DNA of 64,000 nt from Agrobacterium vitis (GTDB taxonomy: Bacteria > Pseudomonadota > Alphaproteobacteria > Rhizobiales > Rhizobiaceae). The translations under genes were made by a program, and so were the position numbers. The notes beneath the pieces are model-generated. The model made no database searches. It saw only the letters and a program-made list of their open reading frames with translations, and was not told where the DNA came from. Where the stretch lies: the NCBI RefSeq assembly GCF_013337045.2, contig NZ_CP118259.1:2418001-2482000 (forward strand). The letters are read 5' to 3'. Positions 18,889-29,099 of the stretch are shown here, one piece after another (positions within the stretch are counted from its first letter, which is position 1; every line of letters begins with the position of its first letter).

Positions 18889-19581
18889 TCACGACCGGAA
18901 CAGTCGCACAGATTGACTTTCATGGCGCGCCGAAACGATGTCCGCGGCAATCGTGGCGCTTCCAAGATCGTCCAACTCCGACTGGACGGCCAGGGCAGCC
19001 AGTCTTGCCACAGGCGCTTCGAGCCGCGACAGAATGGCGAGGCCTCCAGTCTGGCCGATCAGGCTGAGGCGAATGCCAGCCGAGACCTGCTGCGACAGGG
19101 CCGCATGCAAATAGGCGGCAAGCACAGCTTCGCAGCCTATCCCCTGATTGGCACCCACCGCCCCAACCGCCACCGGATAGGCAACTGGGCCGGACGGCTG
19201 GGCCGAAAACGGGTCCGCCCAGGAGCGGGCCGCATCGCGAAACGCCGCGCCGAGCGCCGTGGTTTCCTGATAGCGCTCCCGAGAGCCCGCCAGCGCCAGC
19301 GCCAGATCCGACACCTCGGTTAGGGACCGCGGCACATTCCAAACCCGCCATGCCTCAGCCAGAAGCACCGCATCGTTCCAAACTGCGCCGTGATCCAGCA
19401 GTGATCTCAGCCAGGCCAGCAACGCCTCCTGCCGCCCGGGGGCGGTGCCATCACCATTGATCAACCCATCCTCAACCGCCTTTTCCAACCCGCCGGAATA
19501 GGCAAAACCGCCCACGGGAAAGGCCGGCGAGAGCCATGTCATCAGCCGGATCAGGCCGAGCGTGTCGAGAGCAATGGTCAT
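18889..19581 (-). CDS. ureF: urease accessory protein UreF
   Basis: The 230-residue all-helical accessory protein bears the family opening ([17 protein letters not shown]) and the GQxxGL-like C-terminal region ([13 protein letters not shown]). It forms the activation complex with UreD and UreG on the apo-urease. It begins six bases after the ureE stop and is followed by ureG, giving the order ureE-ureF-ureG-MBL. Confidence 0.93.
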   Translation of the reverse strand: MTIALDTLGLIRLMTWLSPAFPVGGFAYSGGLEKAVEDGLINGDGTAPGRQEALLAWLRSLLDHGAVWNDAVLLAEAWRVWNVPRSLTEVSDLALALAGSRERYQETTALGAAFRDAARSWADPFSAQPSGPVAYPVAVGAVGANQGIGCEAVLAAYLHAALSQQVSAGIRLSLIGQTGGLAILSRLEAPVARLAALAVQSELDDLGSATIAADIVSARHESQSVRLFRS

Positions 19582-19587
19582 GGTCGA

Positions 19588-20049
19588 TCAGGAATGGGCG
19601 TGATGGGCATGCGACCCATGGCTGTGATAAGCGCCACGCACCGGCTGAAACGGCTCCACCACCTCGCTGACCGTCGCGCCCAGACCCTCCAGCATTGCGC
19701 GGATCACCGGATCACGACCGATCAGGATGCGATCCGGCTCGATCTGGGCAGGCAGATGGCGGTTGCCAAGATGCCAAGCCAGTTCCAGCAGATGCTGCCC
19801 ATCACGCGGTTCAATCGCGTAGAGCCGCTCATCGGCGGCCTTCACCGCGATCTGGTCGCCGTTTTCGAGCACCAGGCGGTCGCCATCGGCAAACAGCACC
19901 GCTTCCTTCAGGTCGAGCATCACCATCTCGCCATCGGCGAGATGCAGCAGCTTGCGGCGCAAATGGCGCATGTCATGGGCCAGAACAACTGTCGACACCG
20001 CTGGATCAAGGGCATCTGAGGCCGGAAGATAAGAGATCACGCGCAGCAT
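19588..20049 (-). CDS. ureE: urease nickel chaperone UreE
   Basis: The 153-residue metallochaperone delivers nickel to the urease activation complex. The C-terminus carries a short His-rich tail ([12 protein letters not shown]), the usual extra nickel-binding region. I start it at the ATG at 20049, which has GGAG five bases upstream; a GTG at 20055 overlaps that ribosome site. It opens the second urease gene group, far from ureC. Confidence 0.93.
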   Translation of the reverse strand: MLRVISYLPASDALDPAVSTVVLAHDMRHLRRKLLHLADGEMVMLDLKEAVLFADGDRLVLENGDQIAVKAADERLYAIEPRDGQHLLELAWHLGNRHLPAQIEPDRILIGRDPVIRAMLEGLGATVSEVVEPFQPVRGAYHSHGSHAHHAHS

Positions 20050-20248
20050 CGGCACTCCATGGCAGTGCGGATATCCAGTAGCTCCGCAACGCAGATATCA
20101 ATTTACGAAACCGGATTTGGTCAACAGCCTTTTAGCGAGGCTACATCCTTGGCAAGTGCCAAGTTTGCGCAAAATAAACGCCGGGCGCAACAGGCAAATG
20201 GGCTTGCACCGCTTGTTATCGCAAATATCAAAGCAATGATCGGGTCGT

Positions 20249-21067
20249 TCAGGAGACCGCCTGGACAGCCTGTTTCAAGGGCTGCGGGCCATGGGTCATT
20301 TCATGCACGATACAGTTGCGGCCATTGGCCTTGGCGCGGTAAAGCGCGCGGTCGGCTGCGGCATAGACCACTTCCGGCCGCCTTTCCGGCGAAATTTCCG
20401 CAACCCCGATCGAGATCGAGGTCGAGATCAACCGACCATCGAAATGCAGCCGAAGATCGGAAATGCTGCGGCGGATCATGTCGATCCGCTCAAACCGCTG
20501 CTGGATCGTGTCGCCATGGATAATCAGACCGAATTCCTCGCCGCCGAGCCTGGCCGTGACATGCGGATCATTGGCGAAATGGCACAAAATCTCTGCCACG
20601 GCCCGAATGACGAAATCGCCGGCGCTGTGGCCGTAGGCATCATTGATCGACTTGAACCAATCGAGATCGGCAATGGCCAGCGAAGCGTTCCCGTCCGTCT
20701 GGTCCAGCGCTTCCGAAAAGGCACGCCGGTTCAGCAGCCCGGACAGACCGTCAATCCGGCTCAGATGTTCGTATTTCGCCTTAGCGATGGCGAGGCTGCG
20801 GATTTCTCGTGCCACGAAAACCCCTGTGATCGTCGCTCCGAAACTGCCCAACAACCAGCTCATCGCCACGCTGAGCTTGACCGCGTCGATAATCGGCATC
20901 GGCATCAGACCCAGCGCCCAACAGAACGGCAGGGCGACGATTTGAAAGCCCAGCGCAAGCGAAACGGACGAAAACATCAGATGCATGACGAAGCTGAAAA
21001 CATTTCCCCGTTGCGAGAGATCTTCAAATCCTCGGCGCAGCGAAAGCCAGTTCAATATTCGAATCAA
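20249..21067 (-). CDS. membrane GGDEF diguanylate cyclase
   Basis: The protein has two hydrophobic helices at the N-terminus and a C-terminal GGDEF domain (DGLSGLLNRRAF; signature GGEEF), so it should make cyclic-di-GMP. The start is uncertain. I chose the TTG at 21067 because AAGGGGGG lies six to seven bases before it, giving 272 residues; ATGs at 21172, 21175 and 21205 are in frame but lack ribosome sites. The gene is inserted between the two urease groups and has no clear link to them. Confidence 0.82.
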   Translation of the reverse strand: MIRILNWLSLRRGFEDLSQRGNVFSFVMHLMFSSVSLALGFQIVALPFCWALGLMPMPIIDAVKLSVAMSWLLGSFGATITGVFVAREIRSLAIAKAKYEHLSRIDGLSGLLNRRAFSEALDQTDGNASLAIADLDWFKSINDAYGHSAGDFVIRAVAEILCHFANDPHVTARLGGEEFGLIIHGDTIQQRFERIDMIRRSISDLRLHFDGRLISTSISIGVAEISPERRPEVVYAAADRALYRAKANGRNCIVHEMTHGPQPLKQAVQAVS

Positions 21068-21318
21068 TTGCCGCCCCCCTTCTCTGCTTTTCTCTGGGAT
21101 AGGCCTGTTTTGTGTGTCGTTTCCTAAATCAATACCTAGAATTTTAACGATTGATTGTATGGGCCATCGCATCATTTCAATACACGAGCAGCCAAAACAG
21201 ATCATCCGGGCAAAGGCAGGGGCGCGACTGCATAAAGCGGTACAGCGAAGCGTGTTGCACCATGCCGGGTGGGCGGCGCTGCAATGGAAATACCAGCAGC
21301 CTGCCCATCCAAGAGACG

Positions 21319-21343
21319 AAAAAACCCGGCACGCAGCCGGGTT
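21319..21343 (-). terminator. intrinsic terminator after peroxiredoxin gene
   Basis: On the minus strand an 8 bp stem AACCCGGC/GCCGGGTT with a five-base loop runs into six Ts, 60 bp after the peroxiredoxin stop. Confidence 0.8.
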
Positions 21344-21404
21344 ATTCTGGTCTCGCAGAGGGGTTTACCCACGCGTAAGGAGGCTCTTTGAAAATGAGCC
21401 TTCG

Positions 21405-21944
21405 TTACGCCGCCTGCTTTTCCTTCAGTTTTTCCAGGATATTCTGCGGCGAAGACACACCGTAAGGGTCGCTATCGCAATTGTCGGAATAGCCCTCTTC
21501 TTCGAACCACTGCTCCACCACGCCATCGTTGATGATAGCCGCATAACGCCAGGAACGCATGCCGAAGCCGAGATTGTCCTTGGACACCAGCATGCCCATC
21601 TTGCGGGTGAACTCGCCGGAGCCATCGGGAATGAGCTTGACATTGGCCAGGCCCTGCTGCTTGCCCCAGGCATTCATCACGAAGGCATCATTGACTGAAA
21701 TGCAGTAAATGTCGTCAATGCCGGCAGCCTGAAACTCGCTATAAAGCTTTTCGAAATCCGGCAGTTGGAAGGTCGAGCAGGTGGGGGTGAAGGCGCCCGG
21801 AAGCGAAAAGAGCACGACCTTCTTGCCCTTGAAGTAATCCTCCGAGGTCATGTCTTGCCAACGGAAGGGGTTTGGGCCACCGACCGCTTCATCGCGAACG
21901 CGGGTACGAAACGTGACGCTGGGCACTTTTCTGCCAATAAGCAT
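21405..21944 (-). CDS. Prx5-type peroxiredoxin
   Basis: The 179-residue redoxin shows the peroxidatic cysteine motif PGAFTPTCS (~residue 50-58) of the Prx5 group that reduces hydrogen peroxide and alkyl peroxides, usually with glutathione/glutaredoxin. A strong AAAGGAGA precedes the ATG at 21944. It has its own terminator and appears monocistronic. Confidence 0.93.
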   Translation of the reverse strand: MLIGRKVPSVTFRTRVRDEAVGGPNPFRWQDMTSEDYFKGKKVVLFSLPGAFTPTCSTFQLPDFEKLYSEFQAAGIDDIYCISVNDAFVMNAWGKQQGLANVKLIPDGSGEFTRKMGMLVSKDNLGFGMRSWRYAAIINDGVVEQWFEEEGYSDNCDSDPYGVSSPQNILEKLKEKQAA

Positions 21945-22523
21945 CGCTGATCTCCTTTGATAGACATGATGAAAAGCGGCCTTTTACCAGGCCACCGGGA
22001 TCAGCCTTTCGATTACCGCATAACCATGTGCGGCGCAGCATAAAACAGCGTGCTGGACGCCACAGCATGCCTGACATGCGCATAGTGCATGGCGGACCCA
22101 TTCGGCATTGCATAACGATGGCCCGTTTCGCTTTTAACGCGGCAAAACCTCAAATCCGGCACACTGGCCTATTGCGCGCTCTGCTTAAAAGGCAAACGGC
22201 GATGCATTGGCGTGTCGCAGCCCCGACAGCAACATATGCAACCGATAACAACTTTAACAAAGCTTCATAATAGCACATTATTGCCCTATTTTAAGATCTA
22301 TACCTTTAATGGTCGATACAGAGTGCGATTATCACATAAAAAAACAGACAAAACAGAACTTGAAGCATTGCAAAAAACTTTGCTGCGTATTTTAATCCAG
22401 AAATATTCGACCTTAACGATTTGTTAAGAATTTGCAAAAAATTCGGCATCGAAACAGGCTTTCGAATGCCAATCGCCGACAGAAGATCTTTTTTGGTACT
22501 GGGTAGGGTTGGAGACGGAAACG
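21945..22523. other. 579 bp divergent intergenic region
   Basis: This region lies between the leftward peroxiredoxin and rightward glycosyltransferase genes. It turns AT-rich from about 22250 to 22450, as expected for a promoter region. Short open frames here show no protein-like features, and I see no RNA gene. Confidence 0.4.
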
Positions 22524-23807
22524 ATGTTGAATGCGAAAAAGCAGCCTATGACCCGGCACGTCTTGCCAGTCGCAGAAGACACCAATGGTCCGGTGAGCAG
22601 AGCTAGTGACCGGGACCCCTCCATCAGAAATACCCGTTTGTCGGTGCTGGCACCGACCCGTTACCCCTGGCGCTTCAATTCACCGCGCCACAGCCGGCAC
22701 ATGATCGAAAATCGCAATTTCGTGCCGATGAACTATCTATCGCCGAAGCTGGAAGGCATTACGGTGCTGTCGCCATTTCCGCCGCGCCGGTTCGACCTCA
22801 TTCATGCGTTCAACCGGATACCGATGAGCGCGACGCCCTTCATGATCTCTTTTGAATCCCATATGCCGCGCGGCTTTGGCATTGAGACATCCGCCCTTTA
22901 TGCCTTCATGACCCGGCGTCTGATTTCCGACCGCTGTCTGGGCATTGGCGCGATTTCCGAACATGCGCGCCGGATCTTTCAAAAAACCCATAGGAACAAC
23001 CCTGCCTATGAGACCCTGAACCGCAAACTGTTTGTGCGCTATCCAAATATGGAAATCGAAGAGCGGCCAGATACGTTCAACGAGGAAAACCAGGGGCCGA
23101 TCCGCGTCGTCTTCGTCGGAAATCACTTTGCTCGCAAGGGCGGCTGCGTTGGCGTGCGCATGGCCGAACTCGCCATGGAGCGCGGCATTCCGCTGGAAGT
23201 CGATATCGTCTCCACCGTGGAAGTCGGACCGATGTCCTGGACGGACCCGTTAGTGCCCGGCTACTTCGATCGTTACCGCAAATTGTTGAGCCTGCCGAAT
23301 GTTCGCCATGTCCAGAACATTCCCAACAGCGAAGTGCTGAAAATCCTGCGAAACGCACATTTCTCGCTGCTGACCACATTTTGCGACACATTCGGCTTCA
23401 GCGTGATTGAATCTGAGGCCAATTACGTGCCGGTGATCGCCACGAAACAGGGCGCCTTGCCGGAATTCATCAAGCACCGGCAAAACGGCATCCTGCTCGA
23501 CATGGAAACCACTGACATTGGCGAGTGGAAACATATTGCCGACGACCGCAGCACGCCGGAATTTGCCGAGATCCATGCCCGCGAGATCGAGCGACTGGCC
23601 GAGGAAAGTCTGACCGAAGTCGTCGCCGCCATGGCCGACCAGAATGCCTATAAAGCCATGCGCCAGGCCGCCTATCGCACCGCAAAGACGATGTTTTCGG
23701 CAAAGGATGCCAATGAATTCTGGGACGATTTTTACGTCGAGGCCCTGAATGAGTACCGGGCCGGACGCAACTCCTCAGGGCTGATGCAAAAGCCGTTTTC
23801 GGGGTGA
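22524..23807 (+). CDS. glycosyltransferase (GT4-like)
   Basis: The 427-residue protein has the two-domain layout of GT-B enzymes. The C-terminal half has VVFVGNHFARKGG followed by the conserved FGFSVIESEAN block and a PVIATKQGALPEFI segment, as in GT4 retaining transferases. The N-terminal half is not one I recognise. The ATG at 22524 has GGAG nine bases upstream. It stands alone on the plus strand between the two urease groups; acceptor and pathway are unknown (surface polysaccharide is a guess). Confidence 0.82.
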   Translation: MLNAKKQPMTRHVLPVAEDTNGPVSRASDRDPSIRNTRLSVLAPTRYPWRFNSPRHSRHMIENRNFVPMNYLSPKLEGITVLSPFPPRRFDLIHAFNRIPMSATPFMISFESHMPRGFGIETSALYAFMTRRLISDRCLGIGAISEHARRIFQKTHRNNPAYETLNRKLFVRYPNMEIEERPDTFNEENQGPIRVVFVGNHFARKGGCVGVRMAELAMERGIPLEVDIVSTVEVGPMSWTDPLVPGYFDRYRKLLSLPNVRHVQNIPNSEVLKILRNAHFSLLTTFCDTFGFSVIESEANYVPVIATKQGALPEFIKHRQNGILLDMETTDIGEWKHIADDRSTPEFAEIHAREIERLAEESLTEVVAAMADQNAYKAMRQAAYRTAKTMFSAKDANEFWDDFYVEALNEYRAGRNSSGLMQKPFSG

Positions 23808-23923
23808 TGGCAACTTTAAGTGGCGATGCTGCCTGCCTTTGAAAGAGGGCGGCAGGAATGGACATTAAAAGCATCGCCGGCTCTTAAAATCCCAATAGAT
23901 TTAAGGAAAGTGGATAGGGCCTT

Positions 23924-24481
23924 TCAGCCCACCACATCCATTTTTCCGCCTTCGATAACGATGTGCCGTCCTTCATTCTCCATAAAACGCCAGTCTTCTG
24001 CCTGCGAACCATCCGGGAAAATTTGCAGGCGATAGCCACCTGACAATTGAAGATCAGCTCCACAATATCTGTCGCATGTTACGGACTGGACGATGAGATG
24101 ATCCGTGGCGTTTACAAAGGATTTTGTGGCTTCGTCGTAACCTTGCAGCAAGGCCGCAATCCGGACGAATTGCAACGTACCGAATTGAGGTTCCTCCACG
24201 TTTACAGGAGCACCCTCCTCAGGCTCCATGAAACGATCCGAGGACCCCGTCAAAATCCCATTCTCCGTGACAATCCGCCAGGAACATTGAATATGGAGCG
24301 CGTGCGATCCCACCGTTCCCGTTCTTCCCCCTGTTGAATGATGGGGGCGAATGGAGCCGAAATGGAAAACTTTCATATCTGCTGCGTTGCGGGCAATGCT
24401 GAGAGGCAGACCGACAAGAACTTGCAGACTTTCCTGCAAGAAGGCTTGATTGTCACGTTCAGACATCATCACCAGTGGCAA
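23924..24481 (-). CDS. conserved-looking protein of unknown function after ureC
   Basis: The frame encodes up to 185 residues, soluble, with no signal peptide. A central HALHIQCSWRI block and a C-terminal LSGGYRLQIFPDG block resemble a family of short uncharacterised bacterial proteins that I recall only loosely. It starts nine bases after the ureC stop; a TTG at 24481 has GAGGGG at the right distance, overlapping the ureC stop, while ATGs at 24469 and 24466 are alternatives. Position suggests co-transcription with urease, but no function follows. Confidence 0.68.
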   Translation of the reverse strand: MPLVMMSERDNQAFLQESLQVLVGLPLSIARNAADMKVFHFGSIRPHHSTGGRTGTVGSHALHIQCSWRIVTENGILTGSSDRFMEPEEGAPVNVEEPQFGTLQFVRIAALLQGYDEATKSFVNATDHLIVQSVTCDRYCGADLQLSGGYRLQIFPDGSQAEDWRFMENEGRHIVIEGGKMDVVG

Positions 24482-24490
24482 TAGTACCCC

Positions 24491-26203
24491 TCAAAACAAG
24501 AAATACCGCTGCGCCATCGGCAGAACGGTGGCCGGTTCGCAGGTGAGCAATTCGCCATCAGCACGCACTTCATAGGTTTCCGGATCGACCTCGATATGCG
24601 GTGTCAGGCTGTTGTGGATCATCGATGCCTTGGAAATACCGCCTCGGGTATTTTTTACCGCCAGCAATTGCTTGGAAACGCCGAGCCGCGCCGCCAGCCC
24701 CACATCCAGCGAAGCCTGAGACACGAAGGTGACCGAGGAATTGGTGCGGGCCTTGCCATAGGCGCCGAACATGTGACGGTAATGCACCGGCTGCGGGGTT
24801 GGGATCGAGGCGTTGGGATCGCCCATCGGGGCGGCAGCAATCGACCCGCCAAGCAGGACCATATCCGGTTTGACGCCGAAAAACGCCGGGTTCCAGATCA
24901 CCAGATCGGCGCGCTTGCCCACTTCCACCGAGCCGATTTCATGGGAGAGACCATGGGCAATCGCCGGGTTGATGGTGTATTTGGCGATGTAGCGCTTGAC
25001 GCGCATATTGTCGTTCTCGCCGGTTTCCGATGGCAACCGTCCGCGCTGCCGCTTCATCTTGTCCGCCGTCTGCCAGGTGCGGATCGCCACTTCGCCGACC
25101 CGGCCCATGGCCTGGCTGTCGGAGGAAATGATCGAAAACGCGCCGATATCGTGGAGAATATCTTCCGCCGCGATGGTTTCCTTACGGATACGGCTTTCGG
25201 CAAAGGCAATATCTTCCGGGATCGACGGGCTGAGATGGTGGCAGACCATCAGCATGTCCAAATGCTCGGCCAGGGTATTGATTGTATAGGGCCGCGTCGG
25301 ATTGGTAGAAGATGGGATCACATTCGGCTGGCCGCAGATCTTGATGATATCTGGCGCATGGCCGCCACCTGCCCCTTCGGTATGGAAGGCATGAATGGTA
25401 CGCCCCTTGATGGCGCTGATAGAATCCTCGACGAAGCCGCTTTCGTTCAGCGTATCGGTATGGATCATCACCTGCACGTCGTAGTCGTCGGCCACTGACA
25501 GGCAGCAATCGACGGCACCGGGCGTCGTACCCCAGTCTTCGTGCAGTTTCAGGGCGCATGCGCCGCCCAGCACCATTTCTTCCAACGCACCCGGCAGCGA
25601 GGCATTGCCCTTGCCCGCAAAAGCCAGGTTCATCGGAAAGGCATCCGCCGCCTCGATCATCCGGGCAATATGCCAGGGGCCGGGCGTGCAGGTCGTGGCA
25701 AGCGTGCCATGCGCCGGTCCGGTGCCGCCGCCCAACATGCAGGTCAGCCCGCTCATCAGCGCTTCCTCGATCTGCTGCGGGCAGATGAAATGGATATGGC
25801 TGTCCATGCCGCCCGCCGTGACGATCTTGCCTTCACCGGCAATCGCCTCCGTGCCGGGGCCGACAATGATATTGACGCCGGGCTGGGTATCGGGATTGCC
25901 CGCCTTGCCGATTGCAACGATACGTCCGTCCTTCAAGCCAATATCGGCCTTGACGATGCCCCAGTGATCGACGATCAGCGCATTGGTGATGACGGTATCG
26001 ACTGCACCGTCGACGCGCGTCGCCTGGCTTTGCCCCATGCCATCACGGATCACCTTGCCGCCGCCGAATTTCACTTCGTCGCCATAATGGGTGAAATCCT
26101 TTTCCACCTCAATGAACAGCTCGGTATCGGCCAACCGCACTTTATCCCCGGTCGTGGGGCCGAACATGCTGGCATAGGCGGCGCGGGACATTTTGAAAGG
26201 CAT
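24491..26203 (-). CDS. ureC: urease alpha subunit
   Basis: The 570-residue catalytic subunit has full family length. Nickel ligands and active-site residues are present: HIH in GGMDSHIHF (~residue 134-136), the carboxylated Lys in ALKLHEDWG (~217), HTDTLNE and [12 protein letters not shown], and the flap histidines in [13 protein letters not shown]. It hydrolyses urea to ammonia and carbamate in the cytoplasm. AAGGAG lies in the end of the upstream accessory gene. Confidence 0.97.
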   Translation of the reverse strand: MPFKMSRAAYASMFGPTTGDKVRLADTELFIEVEKDFTHYGDEVKFGGGKVIRDGMGQSQATRVDGAVDTVITNALIVDHWGIVKADIGLKDGRIVAIGKAGNPDTQPGVNIIVGPGTEAIAGEGKIVTAGGMDSHIHFICPQQIEEALMSGLTCMLGGGTGPAHGTLATTCTPGPWHIARMIEAADAFPMNLAFAGKGNASLPGALEEMVLGGACALKLHEDWGTTPGAVDCCLSVADDYDVQVMIHTDTLNESGFVEDSISAIKGRTIHAFHTEGAGGGHAPDIIKICGQPNVIPSSTNPTRPYTINTLAEHLDMLMVCHHLSPSIPEDIAFAESRIRKETIAAEDILHDIGAFSIISSDSQAMGRVGEVAIRTWQTADKMKRQRGRLPSETGENDNMRVKRYIAKYTINPAIAHGLSHEIGSVEVGKRADLVIWNPAFFGVKPDMVLLGGSIAAAPMGDPNASIPTPQPVHYRHMFGAYGKARTNSSVTFVSQASLDVGLAARLGVSKQLLAVKNTRGGISKASMIHNSLTPHIEVDPETYEVRADGELLTCEPATVLPMAQRYFLF

Positions 26204-26205
26204 GG

Positions 26206-26850
26206 TCAGGCTCCTTGGGACAGGACAGATTGGGGTGAAGGCCCAAGGCGCGTCAGCCGCCCGGCCTCGATATGTGCGTCGATCACTTGCCGTTCCGCTG
26301 CGAAAGGATGGCCATCCCAGCCCTTGTGCGAAAAGCCAGCGACAAAAATCCGATCTCCGGCAAAAGCCGGATCGTGAAGAACATGGCTCATCACCACCAG
26401 GCCGCTGCTCGGCGTGACATAGAGACCGGGATCGTAGGGGTCCAATGCCGCCACTGCGGCCTCATGGGCCAAGGCAGACAGAACGACGTGATCCTTGCCA
26501 TTGCTGCGGGCAAATTCGGCAAAATTGTCGGTTTGATCCTCAAACAGATCGTCAAGTTCGGGGAAATTCACCAGAATATCCGGCTTCATCGCCTCGAACT
26601 TGGCGGGATCGCGGACCGACCAGATCGCGCCGCTGGTATCAACCGGCGGGCTGTTGCGCCAGGCGCAATCGGCCAGCATGGCCTTGGCGGGTCGTCCGGT
26701 ATTGCACACCGCCATCACATCGGTGCGGTGTCCGGCCAGACCGAAATTGCGTGCGCCATTGAAGCGAATGACCATATCGGCAGCATCAATGGCGTCCGCA
26801 ACTTCCTGAGGAACCTCACCATTGCCAATGATCATGATCTTGCGATCCAT
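26206..26850 (-). CDS. urease operon accessory protein, GT29/sialyltransferase-like
   Basis: The 214-residue protein sits two bases upstream of ureC and its last codons carry the ureC ribosome site. The N-terminus ([20 protein letters not shown] then VIRFNGARN) resembles the nucleotide-sugar site of GT29 sialyltransferase-like proteins. In rhizobial genomes the gene at this place is usually just labelled urease operon accessory protein. No role in urease maturation is known to me. Confidence 0.75.
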   Translation of the reverse strand: MDRKIMIIGNGEVPQEVADAIDAADMVIRFNGARNFGLAGHRTDVMAVCNTGRPAKAMLADCAWRNSPPVDTSGAIWSVRDPAKFEAMKPDILVNFPELDDLFEDQTDNFAEFARSNGKDHVVLSALAHEAAVAALDPYDPGLYVTPSSGLVVMSHVLHDPAFAGDRIFVAGFSHKGWDGHPFAAERQVIDAHIEAGRLTRLGPSPQSVLSQGA

Positions 26851-26865
26851 GCCTGTCCAATCCGG

Positions 26866-27276
26866 TTATTGGGGTTCAGCCAAGGATTTCAGCTCCTTGG
26901 TCCGCGTCTTCGTCATCTCCGCCTTGCAGGCGGCAACCTCCATGGGCTCCATCGTGCCACCTCGGACATAAAATCCCTGGGCCTCACATTGACCGTCACG
27001 GTAATCGATCCAGGCACGCTGGGCTTTCAGCAAGGCCTTTTCAGCACCCTTTAGATCATCGTCCAGCGTGGCGTCCTGCTCAACGAAGGCCTTGCGGGTG
27101 ATTTTCCATTGGGCATTCATGGCCTTGTCCGCCGCGTCGAAATCCCGCACCGCGCAGGCGGTCATATCGCTCTGGGCTTTCGGGTCCTTGCAATCAAGCG
27201 CTTGCGCCAGAACACCATGGCCAGACGACATCACCCCAAACCCTGCCAGCATGATCAGCCGCGAAACAGGCGTCAT
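26866..27276 (-). CDS. secreted LprI-like (DUF1311) protein
   Basis: The 136-residue protein has a signal peptide ending near VLAQA (~residue 26) and a mature part with four cysteines and the [18 protein letters not shown] pattern of the LprI/DUF1311 family. Its ATG overlaps the ureB stop by four bases, so it is translationally coupled to ureB. Some family members inhibit lysozyme; a role in the urease operon is unclear because it should be periplasmic while urease is cytoplasmic. Confidence 0.8.
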   Translation of the reverse strand: MTPVSRLIMLAGFGVMSSGHGVLAQALDCKDPKAQSDMTACAVRDFDAADKAMNAQWKITRKAFVEQDATLDDDLKGAEKALLKAQRAWIDYRDGQCEAQGFYVRGGTMEPMEVAACKAEMTKTRTKELKSLAEPQ

Positions 27277-27578
27277 AGCGGCCCCATGACCTTCTGACGA
27301 AAGCCATAAACCTCGCGTTTACCGGCCAGCGGGATCAACGTCACTTCCCGGGTCTGGCCCGGTTCGAAACGCACCGCAGTCCCCGCCGGAATGTCCAGCC
27401 GCATGCCGCGCACCTTGTCGCGGTCGAAGGATAGGCCCGCATTGGTCTCGAAGAAATGATAATGACTGCCCACCTGAACCGGGCGGTCGCCGGTATTGGA
27501 CACTTCAATCGTCACGGTCGGCTGACCGGCATTCAGCTCGATCTCGCCGCTTGCGGCAATGATTTCACCCGGTTTCAT
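27273..27578 (-). CDS. ureB: urease beta subunit
   Basis: The 101-residue structural subunit has the family motifs [17 protein letters not shown] and [21 protein letters not shown] precedes the ATG at 27578; the longer frame up to 27791 reads through the intergenic region after the DUF1272 gene. Confidence 0.95.
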   Translation of the reverse strand: MKPGEIIAASGEIELNAGQPTVTIEVSNTGDRPVQVGSHYHFFETNAGLSFDRDKVRGMRLDIPAGTAVRFEPGQTREVTLIPLAGKREVYGFRQKVMGPL

Positions 27579-27673
27579 CACTGTCTCTCCCGTCATACGG
27601 TTTCCGGCAGGCCGGAAGACCACATTGTCCATGCATGAAATAATACATCCGGAACGACCGGATGGATCACCGA

Positions 27674-27928
27674 TCAGGCGGCGTGTGAGGGCTTGCAGCC
27701 TTCCGCCTTCAGAACCCGCGTCGTGGATGGCGGATTGTTGACGAGCTTGTTTGCCGGGCGGATCGGTCTGCGCACCAGTTCGCCGCCGCAATTGGGGCAG
27801 ATGCCGGCCAGCACGCTCTCAGCACAGGCGGCGCAATAGGTGCATTCGAAGCTACAGATCAGCGCCTCACGGCTTTCAGGCGGCAGGTCGCGGTCGCAGC
27901 ATTCACAATTGGGGCGAAGCTCCAGCAT
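27674..27928 (-). CDS. Cys-rich DUF1272 protein
   Basis: The 84-residue protein opens with the family motif [14 protein letters not shown] and contains nine cysteines, several as paired C-x2-C sets, which indicates a zinc-ribbon-like metal site. It lies four bases after ureA and 95 bases before ureB. DUF1272 proteins have no known role; being inside a nickel-enzyme operon makes a metal-handling role worth testing. Confidence 0.85.
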   Translation of the reverse strand: MLELRPNCECCDRDLPPESREALICSFECTYCAACAESVLAGICPNCGGELVRRPIRPANKLVNNPPSTTRVLKAEGCKPSHAA

Positions 27929-27932
27929 GGCG

Positions 27933-28235
27933 TTAGCGGATCGGTTCGTGGACGGTCACCAGCTTGGTGCCATCGGGAAAGGTCGCTTCGACCTGCACGT
28001 CATGGATCATTTCGGCAATGCCCTCCATCACCTGGTCGCGGGTGATCACATGGGCACCCGCCTCCATCAGCTCGGACACGGCACGGCCATCGCGAGCGCC
28101 TTCAACGACGAAATCGGAAATCAGCGCAATCGCCTCGGGATAGTTCAGCTTGACGCCGCGCTCCAGCCTGCGCCGGGCGACCATGGCCGCCATGGAAATC
28201 AGAAGCTTGTCTTTTTCTCTTGGACTGAGATTCAT
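27933..28235 (-). CDS. ureA: urease gamma subunit
   Basis: The 100-residue structural subunit is full length, with [12 protein letters not shown] at the start, [10 protein letters not shown], and the C-terminal [12 protein letters not shown] motif. With UreB and UreC it forms the (UreABC)3 urease. It starts 23 bp after ureD. Confidence 0.96.
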   Translation of the reverse strand: MNLSPREKDKLLISMAAMVARRRLERGVKLNYPEAIALISDFVVEGARDGRAVSELMEAGAHVITRDQVMEGIAEMIHDVQVEATFPDGTKLVTVHEPIR

Positions 28236-28258
28236 GGGTGCTCCGAAAATGATGCCGG

Positions 28259-29095
28259 TTACAAGGTCCAGACTTTCGGCACAGACGCGCCGTCGCGCAA
28301 GGCCGAAATCACCGGAACCAATAATTTTCTGAGGGAAAATCCATCGCTGCTGATAAAACGGGCAACCAGCTTGTCATTCCACAGGCTTATGCCGATATCG
28401 CCCAGATCAGACGGGCGGTCCGTCAACCGGCGAAGAGCTGCCATGTGCGCCTCCGCATGGCGTCCCGTATACAGCAATGTGGCAAAGGCAACCCTGCCGC
28501 CCAGCACCGCTTTTTCGGCGGTGAGATCGGCAATATCGCCTGATAGCGCCAGGTCTTCGGCATGAATGAGCCGCCCTGAGCGGCGGATGCGCCAGCGGTC
28601 GCGCACCAGGCCCTGACGCATCGCTTCGCCCATCGCCTTGCGGCCCAGCAGAATGGCCTCGACACTGAGAAACTCCGATGTCTCATGCAGATCCACTTCC
28701 AGCCTGCGGGTCAGGGAGGCCTGATCGAACAGGATGGATTCCTGCGGCAGCCAATGGACCGCAGCCCCCTCGCCGACCGTGATGCGGCTGCTGATCGACG
28801 CCGTATCGGCGGCAGCCTTGTAGATTTTCTCACAGGCCTGAGTGGTCAGCGTCAGATGAGTGCCATCACCGGCGCAAAACGTCCAATCGAGCTGGTCGCC
28901 GCCGGTCAGCCCGCCGGAGGAATTGATCAGCACCGCCTCCATCCGGCCATCGAAACTTTCGGGAATACGGATCTTGGCGCAGCCCTCCTGGAAGAAGGTT
29001 TCCAACCGGCTGCGGCCTTGAAACAGCTTGGTGTCCAGCCGACCCCGGCCCTTCGCCCTTTGCGGCTTGATGATCGTGGCGGTCTGTATGGTCAT
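28259..29095 (-). CDS. ureD: urease accessory protein UreD
   Basis: The 278-residue scaffold protein of the urease activation complex shows the [14 protein letters not shown] block (~residue 57) and the [12 protein letters not shown] block (~115), both diagnostic. It is the first gene of the first urease group; the start is four bases after the upstream esterase stop, so transcription may begin further up. Confidence 0.94.
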   Translation of the reverse strand: MTIQTATIIKPQRAKGRGRLDTKLFQGRSRLETFFQEGCAKIRIPESFDGRMEAVLINSSGGLTGGDQLDWTFCAGDGTHLTLTTQACEKIYKAAADTASISSRITVGEGAAVHWLPQESILFDQASLTRRLEVDLHETSEFLSVEAILLGRKAMGEAMRQGLVRDRWRIRRSGRLIHAEDLALSGDIADLTAEKAVLGGRVAFATLLYTGRHAEAHMAALRRLTDRPSDLGDIGISLWNDKLVARFISSDGFSLRKLLVPVISALRDGASVPKVWTL

Positions 29096-29099
29096 GCCT

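Noticed and set aside
21945..22523. Small RNA or extra gene in the divergent region
   Set aside because: The AT-rich part fits a promoter; no stable hairpin with T-run and no protein-like short frame was seen.
24481..24493. Toxin-immunity interpretation for the gene after ureC
   Set aside because: The product loosely resembles short proteins sometimes found as immunity-like genes, but no toxin gene is adjacent and the operon context is urease.
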